The notes beneath the pieces were generated by a model. The model did no database searches. It saw only the letters and a list, made by a program, of their open reading frames with translations, and was not told where the DNA came from. From Prorocentrum cordatum (lineage: Eukaryota > Sar > Dinophyceae > Prorocentrales > Prorocentraceae): a stretch of 64,000 bases of DNA. How positions within the stretch are numbered: the stretch's first letter is position 1; each line of letters begins with the position of its first letter. The position numbers and the translations under genes were made by a program. Of the stretch, positions 29,757 through 42,385 are shown in pieces. The stretch is from positions 230,001 to 294,000 of the forward strand of contig CAUYUJ010010446.1 of assembly GCA_963575745.1 (NCBI GenBank), in the 5' to 3' direction.

Positions 29757-32700
29757 GCACGCACGTATATGTGTGCGTGTGTTGTTTGGCATGCAGGCCC
29801 CTCGCCCCCTGCGCGCGCGCGGGCTCTCGCCGGGGGCCCGCTCGAGGGCGCGACCGCTCGGGGGCGCGGCCGAGGGGGTCGGCGGCGGGCGGGGGCCTGT
29901 CCGGAGCGCCGCGCGCGCGCAAGCGCGCAGCGCCTCGATTATCCAGATTGCCAGGCGCGCGGCGCTTCGAATCTATGAAGAGAGCAGCACTGCGGCGGCT
30001 CGTCGTTGGCTCTTCGCGGGCCCTTGTGGCCCTTATGGGCCCCCTGCGGGTCCCTCTGGTATGCGTGGATTCTCAGAGGGCGCCTCGCGAGCTCCCCGTG
30101 GCCCTCGCGGACCCTCGCGGCGCCCGGGAGCTCGGGTTCTCTGGCAGCCGCTTGAGGAAGAAAGGGAAACGTTTTTCGGAAGCGAAATTGGAAGGCGGGA
30201 GAGGGGGGGCGCAGGGGGGGCGAGGGGAAGGGCAGGGAGGGCGATGGGGGGGCGGGCAGAGGGGGGCGAGGTGGACTGCACGGCGAAGCACAGGGGCATT
30301 GACAGCCGAGGACTTCGTTTTGCCATGTGCACCCAACGCGCGACGAATCCCACGCTGCTTGCGAATGCGTCGCCGTGCTTGAAGCCGAACCTTCGACCTG
30401 CAAGCAAATCGCTTGGCTTCGGAACTGGCCGGCCCCAGGAACCATCGCTTCGACGCAGCTGCGCCGCTCGTCGCCCGGCGAGGTTGCCCGGCGACCCGAG
30501 AAATTACCCCCGCGAAACTCTCGCGATTATGCGCCCACGTCGCGCGAGGATAGACCCAAGTTCGGACGGCTTCCCAAAGGCCCCACCCCCCATGATGGCG
30601 CATGGGCTTCTCTTGAAAACGAAGCCGCGCACGTCGGGCGCTCGCCTGAGACAAGGCGCCCCATGCCGCGAGGCATTGAGTTCCATCGTGCAAGAATTTG
30701 CGGGCCTGCTCGAGACCTAAGGCGTCGTCGGCTGCGCGCGAAGCATCCCGGGCCCCAGCCCGCCCCCTGAACGCCCGCCTCAGAAGCAGACCCCCCTCGT
30801 GACCAAAACCTGGCGCTGAGGCCCAATGCTATGAGGTGCGCTTGCAAACCACTGCGGCGTTGCGGGTCGCCCCCTTGCAACATGGCCACACTGTGCGAAC
30901 TCGCGGAACATCGAACGTGGAGCCGCATTGAGCGTGGCCTCATGCGACCCCGGTAGACCGGCGCACCGCGCTCCGGCACCGCGGTCGAGCCCGCCCCCAG
31001 CAAGCCACGAAGCGATGCCAAGGTGATCACACAGAGGAAAGCCGATATTAAAATTAGCTCGCGGACCTCCGTCAGCGGCGGCGGCCGCGCGCCCGCCCGC
31101 GCGGCCGAGTGCGCCGCCGTGGATCGACGGCCTCGCCTTGGCCGAGCGCCCTGCCTGAAATCTCCGAAGTCTTGCGGCCGCGCCGTTTTGAAGCTATGTG
31201 CAAGCAAATTAAAACATGCGGAAACATGTTCGACATGTTATTGCACTACTTCTTGCAGTGGACAGCAGGAGGCGGCAACCCCCCGATCGCGCCCGCGCAG
31301 CATCTTTCCTGGCGCGCCGCTTGCGGCAGCAGGGCGGGCCGACGAGACGCGACGAACGGAGGTGCAACGAGGCAACTGGCACCGCGTGACGCGGCAACTC
31401 ACGCCCACGTTGCGAAAGACGACAATTGCGGGAGCGATGGGGGGATAAGGAGAAAGGGGGGGGCGAGGCGGAGGGGGGAGGGGGGGGCGGAGGTGGGGGG
31501 ACGGGGCGAGGGCGGGGGGGAAGAAGTAGGGGGAGGGGCAGGAGCAGTAGGGCAGGAGGTGCGGGTGAGAGGGAGGAGGGGGGGGATGAATGTGAGCGGA
31601 CGAGCGCTTGGGATCGCGGACTGAGGATCCAGGACAGCGAATGAAGGAGCGAGGACCGAGGGCCCACCGGATCTGCCATATCTGCATTGGTTGGGGGAGG
31701 CAGGGGGGGGGGGGGGAGGGGGGGGGGGGGGGGGGCGAAGGGCGAGGAGGTAGCTGCGAGCAGAGATCAGTCAGAGAAACAGGCAGGCGAGTTAGCAGCG
31801 CCGCATGCAGGGGCTCGGGCCGGCCCCCGACGTCCCTCGGCGTCTCTCGATGTCCTTCGAAGCTCCTGATCAATGTTACCCCTGGGCCCCTTAATCCACA
31901 AGCGCCCCGCCTGCGACTCTCGCCGGCGACCCGCGCCCGCGACCCCTCGAGGCCCCATCGAGGGGCCCCCGCCCGCGACCTTTCGCCGGCGACCAGCGCC
32001 GCCGACGCGCGCCCGCGCCGGCGACCCGCGCCCGCGCCCGGCATCTTGCTCTTCCTGCTATCCTGCTCGCCTCCTGGTATTGCTATAGATTCCTCGCCTC
32101 CTGTTCCTGCTATCCTGCTCGGCACCCCTCCGATTCTCTCCCCCCCGCTATCCTCCTCGCCCCCGTCGTCGGATCCGCCCCCCATCCTCGTGCGTTGTTG
32201 AATTGCTGTTGTTTCTCACCCCCCTCCTCCTCGGATCCCCCTCCTCTCCCCCCCCCGCACTCCCCCCCCCTCCTCCTCGGGCCCCCCCTGGCCCCCCCCC
32301 CCTCAGATCCGACCCCCTTCGAACTGCCATTCTCCACCGCGACGCGCGCGGGAGCGACTTCGCCGGCGCACGCATGCAAGCGGGCACTGTCATGCCCGAT
32401 TCCTCAGGCCTCGGGCGTCGTCGGCCTTGTTCGCCATGGCGAGCTGCAGCTGGGCGCCCTGCTCCACTCATGGCTCGGGCCTCCGCGATGGCCGCCGCCT
32501 CCGCGCTGGCGCGGCGCCTGTCTGGCCGCGCCCCCAGCGCCTCCAGGCGCTGCCACTTCTTGAAGTGACCTATCATGTCGCGCGGCCCCTCCTCGGTTAG
32601 CGTCGCCCCGCCTGTCCAGCGCCGTGTCGGATCGCTAGCGGACCCCACGTGGGCTTCGCCTTCTCCATGGCGAGCGGCGCCCCGCAATGCCACGCGGAGG

Positions 32701-34180
32701 CGCGCGGCGCGCCGCGAGCTCGCCCGCCGGCGCGCCCGGCAGCTCGCCGTCGAAGACCGAGATCTCATCGATGTCCTTGCTCGCCTTCGCGGCCAACCAG
32801 AGGGCATCGTTTTGGGCGAGTTCCCAGTTCGCCGCCTCGCGCTGCTCGGCCGATGGCCGCGGGGCCACGCGTCGCCCTCCGGAAACGAACGGCGCGCCCG
32901 CGCTGCCGCGCCAAAGCAGCCCGAACAAGCCCGGCACGAGGCCGGTCTCGAGCGCCCGCGCGCCCGGCGAGCGCGCGCAGGGCACCGCGCGCGATTTCGC
33001 CGCGGCGGGCCCAGTAGCGGGCGCCCTCGTCGGCGGAAGTCGCAGTCGCCCTCGCAGACGCCCTCGCCGCAGTCGCCCTCGCAAGCGCCCTTTCCGGGGA
33101 GGCTGTTGCAGTGGCCCTCGTCTGCGGGGGAATTATTATAGTCGCCCTCGCTGGGGAGGTCGTCGCAATCGCCATTGTCGGCGGTGGCTTCGGCTGCTTA
33201 TGCTTCTACTCTACTGGCTGCTTCTGCTCCGGCTCCTTCTCCGCCGCCGCCCCGCTGCTGCTGCTTCCCCAGAGGCTTCTGCCCCGGCTGCTTCTGCCCT
33301 GGCCCCTGCTTCTCCGCCGCGGCCGCCCCGTCGCCCGACCAGCGCCACATTGGTGAACGAACGACGCGCGCCTATGCCGATGGGGGGGGGCAAATGGGAC
33401 TGGGGCGGGGATGTCCCAGGCCCGCGCCCTGGGCCCGCTGGGGAAAGGAGGCGGGGGGGCAGGGGCCTCGGCGAAAGTCCTGATCCCAAGCTGGCCCATG
33501 CCCCTCGCCCCCCCACGCCCCCCCCCTCCTCGACCCCCCGCGGAGAGCCCCCATCGATGTAGTCCCCGCCCAGAAGCGCGCCCCAGGAGCGCCCGCTTCA
33601 CGAGGCCAAGCCTTTTCGATGCTCGTCCGACGCCTCCTCAGTCGACGATGGCCCCTGGCCCAGAGCCCCCATGGGGGCAGGGCGGAGCATGGCGGCGGGG
33701 CGGGGGGGGATGGAGGGCGAGACTTGGCCGCGCCAGCGGGGGCCCGCAACGAACTTGGGGCCACCGCCGCCGCAGCCCGCGTCGGCGCCCCAGGAACCCG
33801 GCTGGGACCTGGGGGCAACCCCGGGGCCTCGGTCGGGCCCGACGTCGGCGCGCCAGGTCTGCGGCGCTGCGGAGCACGGCAGAGCCCGCGCCGCGCGCGC
33901 CCCGGCTGGCCAGGGAGGGCGGCGGCGAAGGTCGGTGCCTCGCAGGGCGCCGCGGGCCCCTGGGGCCTTCGACCTGCGCCCGAAATCCGGGCCGCAAAAC
34001 GTTTCATCGTGGCCCGCTCCAGGCAGACGTCGAAGGTCGCGCCAGATATCGGCCTGCCCATCGGGGCGCCTTCAACCGGGCGTTGAGCCACGTTCCCAAG
34101 GCGACACAATATCATCAAGAGCGCGAATTACCCCAGTGCGACCCTACCTAGAAGTTGGAGCCCCTAGGAAAGCAGCATTT
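29253..34180. other. GC-rich DNA without a convincing gene
   Basis: A 131-bp tandem duplication lies at about 29331-29590, (TA)n at 29682-29752, poly-G tracts at 31440-31580 and 31690-31735, and C-rich tracts at 32150-32320. Protein-like minus-strand snippets occur (for example MIGHFKKWQRLEALGARP near 32575 and WELAQNDALWLAAKASKDID near 32800), but no family was recognised and frames are broken. Confidence 0.4.
29331..29590. repeat. Tandem duplication, period about 131 bp
   Basis: Two copies share GCGCGCGGCGCG(T/C)CGCGCGCG, CGAGCGGGGC, GCCGCCCCCAGTT and TCGACGCAATCAA in the same order. It starts about 80 bases beyond the A1 end of the DIRS-like element. Confidence 0.7.
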
Positions 34181-34740
34181 GTTACTATGCTATGATATGA
34201 TATGCTATGCGATACCATGCTATGCTGCGCTATGATATGCTATGCAATGTTATGCTGTACTATGCTGCGCTATGATATGTTATGTTATGCCGTGATATGC
34301 TAAACTATGATATGCCACGCTGCGCTGTGCTATGCTAAGCTATGATATGTGATGCTGTGGCAAATTTGCGCTATGATATGCGATGCTATGCTATGCGATG
34401 CGACGCTATGCTATGATATGCTGTGCTATGCGATGCTATGCTGCGCTATGCTATGCTATGTTTGGCTATGTTATGCTATGCTATGCTATGCGGATGCAGC
34501 GCGGCGCGATGCTAAGCTAAGCTAAACTAAGCTAAGCTAAGCTAAGCTAACCCTCTAGGCAGAGCCTAGGTAGGGAATTACACCGATGCTGCGCTACGCT
34601 ATGCTATGCTGTGCTCTGCAAGAGCTCAGCGAAGCTAAAATGAACGTAAGCTAAGCCAAGATAAACCTGAGCTAAGATGAAGCTAAGCTAAGCTAAGATG
34701 AAATAAGCTGATGAGATAAGCAACGCTAAGCTAAGGGGAC
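34180..34740. repeat. Pentanucleotide satellite (TATGC)n changing to (TAAGC)n
   Basis: About 310 bases of degenerate GCTAT/TATGC words are followed, from about 34511, by GCTAA/AAGCT words to about 34735. A 27-base word CTCTAGGCAGAGCCTAGGTAGGGAA-like block at 34552-34577 interrupts the array and recurs at about 34830-34855. Confidence 0.85.
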
Positions 34741-37700
34741 GTAGCTGGGGGAACCGCGGGGCGGATGCTGGGGGAACCGCCTGGGGCACTTTCCACTGCC
34801 TGGCCCCTTGAAGCCCAGAGAGTAAGAACCCTTCTAGGCAGAGCCTAGGTAGGGAAAAAACCCGAACAAGCGCGGCCGCCAGAACGCAGGACACCACTGC
34901 AGAGGCAGCGCGCAAACGCAATCATGGGCAACATAGGCGCGGGATTGGGCGGCCGCGATCGCGGCGGCCCGCTCGTCTCCCAGGCCGGCCCCCTCGAGAC
35001 AAAGAATGCGTCGAATGCGCGGCCCGCGTCGGACGCGAGCGCCCGGCCTGGGCGCCCCCCCCCCCCGCGACGAGCGCGAGGGGCCCCGGCTCGGAGGTCG
35101 CGGGGCGCGCGCGCGCATGAACTTGTCCTTGAACCCTGAATGCGCCGATTCCAGGCCGCGCGAGGGCCGCCCGTCGGATCGGCGACGGAGATGGCGCCGG
35201 AGACCCCGGCCCACGGGTCGACGCGTTCGCGCGCCAAACACGCGGGCGAACAGTAGACCGCCGAATGCGCCCACTCAATGGAACCCCTTAGGGGCATTCT
35301 CTCTCTTCGCAAGCAAATGCGCTTGAGGCGCGCGCTTCGGGCGGGGGGGGGGGGCGCGGCGCGGGCGGGCGGGGGGGGGGGGGCTGATCCAAGCAGACGC
35401 GCGCCCGGCAAGTGCCCGCGCAATGACAGCGACATCTCTTCGTGCAAGGCAAATATAAATTAAACCAGGTTGGCGCGTCAGCGCGTGGAAGGACACCCCA
35501 TTAATCCGTTGCGTCGATCGCCTAGAGAACTTTCGGGCCTCTGCCCTCGACCGCAACGGCGCTGGTCACCGAGGCCCGAATTGCCCGGCGAGAGCGCGCA
35601 AAACGCCCGCCGGCACCAGCAGCGCCCAACGAGCGCAGGAAACCGGCATCGTCTCTCCACCCGCCGCGCCAACACGGGCGCGATCACAAGCCGACGCCCC
35701 GCGCGACGCGCGCAGACCAAGACGAGCGCGAGTGCGCCCGCCGCCGCGAGCTGTCGCGCCGCCCTCGCAGGTCAGACGATTTTAAATTGAAGGGCAGCCG
35801 CTGCACGTCAAAAGCCCGCTTCTGCCCGCTGAAGGCCCGCAGCGCCGTCGTCGGGAGGGCGCGCGAAGTCGCGGGGCCGAGTCTCGCGGCGCGCGCGGGG
35901 CCACGGCAACCGCGGAAGCACGCGCGCCGACGAATTTCGCGAAGATCGGCGCCTGATCCCCCCCGCAGCCGCGCGGGCGTCTCTAGGCGGAAAGCAAGGC
36001 TCACATACCGCAAAAAGGTAATAATAGCACAGAAAGTGAAACCAGCATGATGACCAGATGCGATCGCAGTTGCCCTCGCCTTCGCCTTGGCCGATGCGCG
36101 ATTGAGAAACCTGCGCGCCTCGAAAATCGCGCGCATACGTCATTTTTCAGCTCTCGGACTTCCAGCAAAAAGCATCCAATTCATGGTTCGCGGGTTTTCG
36201 GAGCACAGACCGCAGAGACAGAGCGAACGTATTCAGAAGCCCCTGCGCTACTTCGCTGCGAGAGGATATCTGGGGCAACGCCCTGGAATTCTTGCTGTTC
36301 TCCTCATTCGTACTGGACCAGTCCACCGAAGACAACGCGACGCGTTCGCGCGCGAGGCGGAAACTGTCGCCGTCTGGAAAATGATGCGCGTTTTTTCAGC
36401 AGTCGCAAACGTTGTGCTGTTGACGTCGGCTTGCGTTGTCTCTGGTGCCGCAACTTGGATGATCACCGCCTTTGCCGAAACTTCTGGACGCGAAATGTAA
36501 GCATAAGAGCGTCGGCATTAGGCTGCGCCTCGAACGTGGCGAACGATTCAATGCCTTGCTGGGGCTCCGAAGGACAAAGCCTCGTACGCCATATGTTCAG
36601 AAACCGGGAAGGATTTGACCACAACACTGTTGCATGCCAGCTGCAAACAAGCTGTTTCTGCTCCCATCGACACGCGTCTCCTCAGTTCAAGGTTGTGTTG
36701 CTCTCATGTCAAAACCAATCCCCCGACTTCAGGTTTGTCCCGGTGGTTGCGCAGTTTTTTCCTGCAAATTCATATCCGTTTCAATGATCATGTAAGCGCA
36801 CGATGTCGGCAACATATTATACAACGATTTAGAAACCCAGCTATTCTTCCCCAGAACCACCCAGGAAACACTGGAGCCCCTGATGGGGCCCGAAAGCTCG
36901 CCTAAACCGCGATGCGCGGCGCGCATGCGACGTCGAAGCCGTCGTAACCACAGGACACGCAAGTTACAAGTCCCACCTCTGCATCCCAAGAAACACAAAC
37001 ATGCTGATAGGGTGCGTGACCCATCGCCGGATTTGTCCGGGAGACAACGCTACTCTTGAGATGGAGGGGTTTCATAATCACTGCTTCCGATCGTTGTCGG
37101 CGGTTTTCCATCTGACCTAAGAAATTGGCAGCATGATATGTCTGCAACAACTTGCGTACATAATCAAGCTGTATGAAGGACGGCCTGGGTACAACAACTC
37201 CTGGGGAGAGCTAATCGCCCCCGCTCGGCGTGACCACCCACTTGCTGTGGCATTCTGGGTCATCAGTGACAGCTCTGTTACTGAAGTGAAAACAACAGTT
37301 TTTAGTGTCACACTGATCTGATACATTCTTGCCCAGCACTTCGAGGTCCGCGCATTCGCACAAACACACAAACACACGCACGCACGCACGCACGCACGCA
37401 CGCATGCACGCACGCACGTTTTTTCGGTCGTTGCTGGCGGGCGACTCGCAGCACCGTCAGACGCGCCGCGCGGAGAACCGCGCGCGCGCCCAGCCGCCAG
37501 AAGAAAGGCGAAGACAAAACAAGACGGTCGGCCCCTCACGGGCCAGCGGCTGGGTGCGGCGGCGGGGCGCCGGGGCAGCGATGGCAGCGGCCAAACCGGC
37601 CCGAATAAGGACTACAGGGGGCCAGCAAGACAAGGGAAACGAAGGCCAAACAAAGAGAAGGAGAAGCGAGGCGGGAGGGGCGACAGCGGACGCCAGAGGG

Positions 37701-40178
37701 AGGAGGCGAACGGACGCGAGGGACGGGCCGACGGGGAAGGGGAAGCCGAGGGGAAGGAAGGAGACACCACGCATACAATGGTACGAAGAGGGAAAGGAGC
37801 CAGCCGAGGAAGGAAGCGGAAGGGGAGAAGGAGGCGCAACACAGTGGCAGGGGAGGGGCCGAGGGCGGCCGAAGGCCCGCCGAGTGGGCAGCGCACGCGG
37901 AGGCCGTGCCTCGGGAGGGGGAGGGGCGACGGGGAGAGAAGGAGGCGACGACGACAGGAGCACAGCGAGGAGGACGGGAGAGGAGGTCGGGCGCACAGCA
38001 GCGGTAAGGTCGGCTGTGGGACGTGCGGATTAGCCTCCCTTCGGGGAAAGTAAGGCGGAATACCCCACGCCCAAGAGGAACTGGGAAGCATGTGCAGATG
38101 ACCCCCGCACGGGGAGCGGACTACCCCTCCCCAAAGGGAGTGAAGTGAGAACGTGCGGATGACCTCCCGCGCGGGGGGCAAGAGAAGCGCGTCAGGGAGA
38201 CCCACAGAATGGAAGAGTCCGCCCGCACCCCTGACGTCCGCGAGAATGGTCCCCCTACGGCCTCGCGTCGTCCAACCGGCCTGGACGGACCTGGGCCCAC
38301 CACGGCCACGCATCGGACGCACAATTCGACACCGCGGTTCGGAGGAGGGGAGGAGGAAGAGGGCGAACAAGGAGGAGAAGAGGGGAAAGCGCGCTCGACG
38401 AGCGTCCTAGGCCCGCCGCGGCCTCGCACCGCCCAGCCGGCCTTGACGGACCTGGGCTCAAACAAAAGAGGCCCCGTCTCATCCTGGCTGTTGCCGCGAA
38501 GATAGAACGGGTGGTGAGCCAATGGCAATCGAAAGTGAACGGGACACCCGCGAAAAGAGGAAATGGAAGTGGTCACAACCGAGCGCGCAGAACTGATGCC
38601 CGGAAGCTTGAACACACTGCAATGGACCGACAATAACAACACAAACACACACACACACACACACACACACGCATGTTGGGCGTCGCGGGCGGGGAGAGAA
38701 TGCCGATCGGTAGTCGCCCCTGGCCGGGCTAAACGAGGTTGAGGAGCCACCGAGCCCTCACAAGCAGTCGCGAGGCAAGGCGGCGCGACACACACACACA
38801 GACACACACACACACACGCGGATACACGCGGATTGCAGAACGACGTGAACACATTGGCACACACACGCCCTTTTTGCGTCGGCGGCTGGGCAGAGTGACT
38901 GCGCTGGCGATGAAGTGTTGGAAGATGAACACGTTCGAATTCAGCCACCATGCTGCACACACAAGCACACGCACACGCACACGCGCGCGCACACACGCAG
39001 GGTCCTTCTCAACAAACCCCGAGGCAATGGCAGACTGGACAGACGCTAACGCACATGCTGATTTCTGCGCGCTCGGGTCCAGCATCAAACGCTTGGGGGC
39101 AAATTGTAGCAGGTTGGATACAACATTCAGTTTCAGCAGTCAGAATTCAATCATACCAAGTGATGCTATGCTGGGCAGGCAACTGTGGGGGACCGTGGCG
39201 CCAGAATCATCAAACATGCGCTCTTGTTTGTGGGCATCGCGCGTTGATCCAAACAGGACCGTTGAATCATTGAATTGGGAATGGCATAGGGCATATGATC
39301 ACCTGTCCAACGACTAATACACGCACTATGCTCCTGCTCTTCTGGATCACACTACCGACCACACCACAAAGAACACGAGCTGCCAGTGCAATGCCCAAGA
39401 CCAGATCTCTGCAACGGAGCGGGTCCTCCCTGATCTTCGTGACTTCCTGGCCCTTCTTCGTGTCGGCAAAACTCCGCATCGCAGTGCCCTCGCGGGCGAA
39501 GGGCTGGCGACCCGCCCTTCTAAAGTGCGGCAGCTTGCACCGGGCCAATGGTGCTCGCCCCAAGGCGGTAAGGAGACGGACAAGGAAAGGGAGACGGAGA
39601 AGAAGAGGAAGGACGGAGAAGAACAGGAAAACGGAGAAGAGGAGGAATAAGACAAAAACACCCCCATCCTCTGAGTACCACAAGTGCCGCAGCCGTGTGC
39701 ACCGATCCCGCCTGGTCCTAAAACGCTGTGTCGCTGTGCCATCCTCCCGCCTCCGAGAGGCCAGAATCTCAGAGGTTCCAGTCGTTGCGGATGCTGCTTG
39801 TATCGCGATGGCCACCTTTCTTTTGCCTTCAGCACATGCGCTTGCACATTCAATATGTCATTCGGCGGGTGGGTCAACACGTTCTGGTGCTGTTCGTGTG
39901 TCCATGCGGCGCTCGAGTTGTCGAGCTCCGAACTGCACGTGCGTCCCTTCAGGCGCTCGTAGGCGCTGGCGCGGGCAATGCGGCAGGCGGCAGGCTTCGT
40001 TCCGCAGCAGTTCTCGTGCGCCCGACCCTGGCGCAGATCTGGATCAGCCTCCAAGCTCTGGGCCGAGCGGCGCAGCACGCCAGGGCACCCGTGCTTTGCA
40101 AGGGGCAGTGCATGGCGCGAGGTGGGTCTGCTTGGCCGCCGCGGCGCGAGTACAATTCGCGTGGTGCCACATGCTGGC
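34741..40178. other. GC-rich DNA without a convincing gene
   Basis: Poly-G at 35341-35382, CGCA/CACA repeats at about 37355-37420, (CA)n at 38641-38672 and 38790-38820, and a 38-base direct repeat at 38261 and 38421. A plus-strand frame at 36087-36500 ends in a hydrophobic stretch (VFSAVANVVLLTSACVV) but has no recognisable family. Otherwise nothing beyond chance open frames was seen. Confidence 0.4.
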
Positions 40179-40790
40179 CTTAGCGCCGCGCACACTCGTT
40201 TTGCCAAATGTTCAACATGTTCGGACATGCACGGGGGATGTTGTCAAAATGTGGTTTTCGCTCTAGCGCTGCGCAGATTCGTCTGAAAAGCTTGCACCCC
40301 TCTCATGGGTAGAGAGGGCCGTTGTCAAAATGGCCCTCTCGCCCTCAGCACCTCGCGCCTCGCATATTAAGTTTGAAATAGGCTAGCGCTAGCTTCACAG
40401 ATGGAGGGCGGTTCCTTTTCCCTGGGGTGGGGGGGGCTCGCCTTGGCGCCGCGGGAATTCGCCTGAACACCTTGCAACAGCTTCAAGGATTGAGCACTGG
40501 TCGTTTTCAACTTGGCGATCTCACCTCAGCGCCGCGCGCGCTCGCCTGATAATGCAACGTTCATCTCGATGTAGGGATGTCCTGTTTCAAAATGGGATTA
40601 TCGCCGGCAGCTTCGCTACGCCAAATACTCGGACCTTCACCACATGTCGCGCTTTACTGATCCGTGGTGCCGCTGTTTCAGATTGTAGTTGTCGCTCGAG
40701 GCGTCCTCGAAGTTCACGACCTCAAGTGTAAACTCACGCAACGGTTGCACCGATGGGGAAGCGGTCCTTCTTCGGAACAAAGAATATCAC
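40179..40790. repeat. Degenerate minisatellite, about 81-99-bp units
   Basis: Seven diverged units start at about 40179, 40261, 40342, 40441, 40524, 40605 and 40696. Each begins with a CAGCGCCGCGC-like word and ends with TTGTCAAAATG-N6-8-TCGC or a variant. Spacing is mostly 80-84 bases. Confidence 0.65.
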
Positions 40791-42129
40791 TGGACACCCC
40801 GTTGAACTGCGCGATCACTTTTTTCGCGTTCCAGGTTGCGCGAAACAAGTACGTATGAAAGGCAATGCCGTGTCAAGGCGGGGCCATAGCCAAAATGACA
40901 AGCCCCAATATGCTGGCCGTTCAAAGAAAGGACGCTACCTGTGGTGAACATGGAGAATTGCAGGGGCGTGCGAGGGGGGGAAGTGGGACGGGAGGCGGTA
41001 TTGCACCTTGGCTTATGCATCTTTGGTTTACTGTGGTCCTCCCTCGGCAAGCCTCCTCATCCTCCTCTTTCTTCCATTCCTCCACTCATCCCTCCTCAAC
41101 CTCCTCCTCCTCTTGCCGGCTATGATATCGACCCAAGGGTAGAAAAAAAGGGGCCCAATGGCTCGCGTCGGGCAGCCTTCTTTCTCAGCGCCTGCTGCTC
41201 CTTGTCCACCTTTTCCCTGGCGGAACCCGCCGCGCGGATGACATGGCGGCGGCAGAAGAGAGAAGCGGAGAGAGGGAGAGAGACAAAGAGAGAGAGAGAG
41301 AGGAAGGGGAGGGAGGCTGAAGGAGAAGGAGACATGGGAAACAGGAGGGTAAGACGAGGGAAGGCGCGAATGAATAAGGATGACAGGGGAAGTAACGAAG
41401 AGGGGGGAGAGGTGAAACAGGAGGGATGGGAATGTGGGCAGAGAGGAAGCGGAACAATGGAAGCGAAGGAAAAGAGGGAGGGGCGCGCACGTTTCATCGA
41501 ACCCTTGTAAGAGCAAGCCGCACTCAACGTCGCGACACTCGGGTGGCACTTCCATGCGCGTGAAAGTCGGCTTTTCATGTGATTGGCAGCGGCGCCAATT
41601 GCGGCTGCGCTGTCCTCGGGATGGTCAGAGGAGGAGGGATAGGAGGATGAGGGGATGGAGGATGACGGGGGGAGGAGGAGGAGGAAAAGGAGGAGGAGGA
41701 GGAGGAGGAGGAGGAGGAGGAGGAGGAGGCAAAGGCAAACGCGAATGCGCATAGGGGGCACCCCGCGGAGTCCTACTGCAACAAATTCAAGCCCCAACGA
41801 ACTATATGGAAGCGGGGCGGGGGCAGCGCCCCCCAATGCCTATCGGGGCGCCGCCTGGCCCACTCAGAGACCGCGGAGCAGGCGTGCCCCGCCGCGGGGG
41901 GCTTCTTAGAAAAACGGAGCCCTCCTAGACAGAAAGGAGGGCGCTGCTGACCTCTAGTGAGGCGGGGCAACGCCCTCAAGAGGGGGGGGCGCTGCACTGC
42001 CTACTCGAGGTAGGGGGAACGCGCGCAGGGGGGCCGCGCCTCGGCGAGCGCGAAGACCACGCTCTGCGCCCCACCGGCGCCTGCAACCACCCGCGGCCCT
42101 CCAGAGAGGGGGGCGGGAGAGCGGGGGCG

Positions 42130-42161
<32 letters not shown>

Positions 42162-42380
42162 CCACACAACGAGAAAGAGAAACATACTGAATCGTCTGGA
42201 AAAGGGCCCCTCACCTCGGGAAAACAACAAGGCCATCGCCATTTATACCAGAGACAAAAAAAGCCTGCACTTCTCTCCCTGGGAATAGCGGTGAAGGGGT
42301 TCGCTCGCACTGACCCGCCGGGCACTCTTGCATCCCGCCTCAGGAACCCCCATGCTTGAAACCTGCTCGTATCTGACCCC
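40791..42380. other. Low-complexity and unique DNA without a gene
   Basis: (GA)n at about 41275-41305, GGA repeats at 41665-41730, (CA)n at 42138-42165. No gene was seen. Confidence 0.4.
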
Positions 42381-42385
42381 ATATC

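Noticed and set aside
36047-36787. 246-codon plus-strand open frame
   Set aside because: Overlaps another open frame, shows no motif or coding texture and no splice context; treated as chance.
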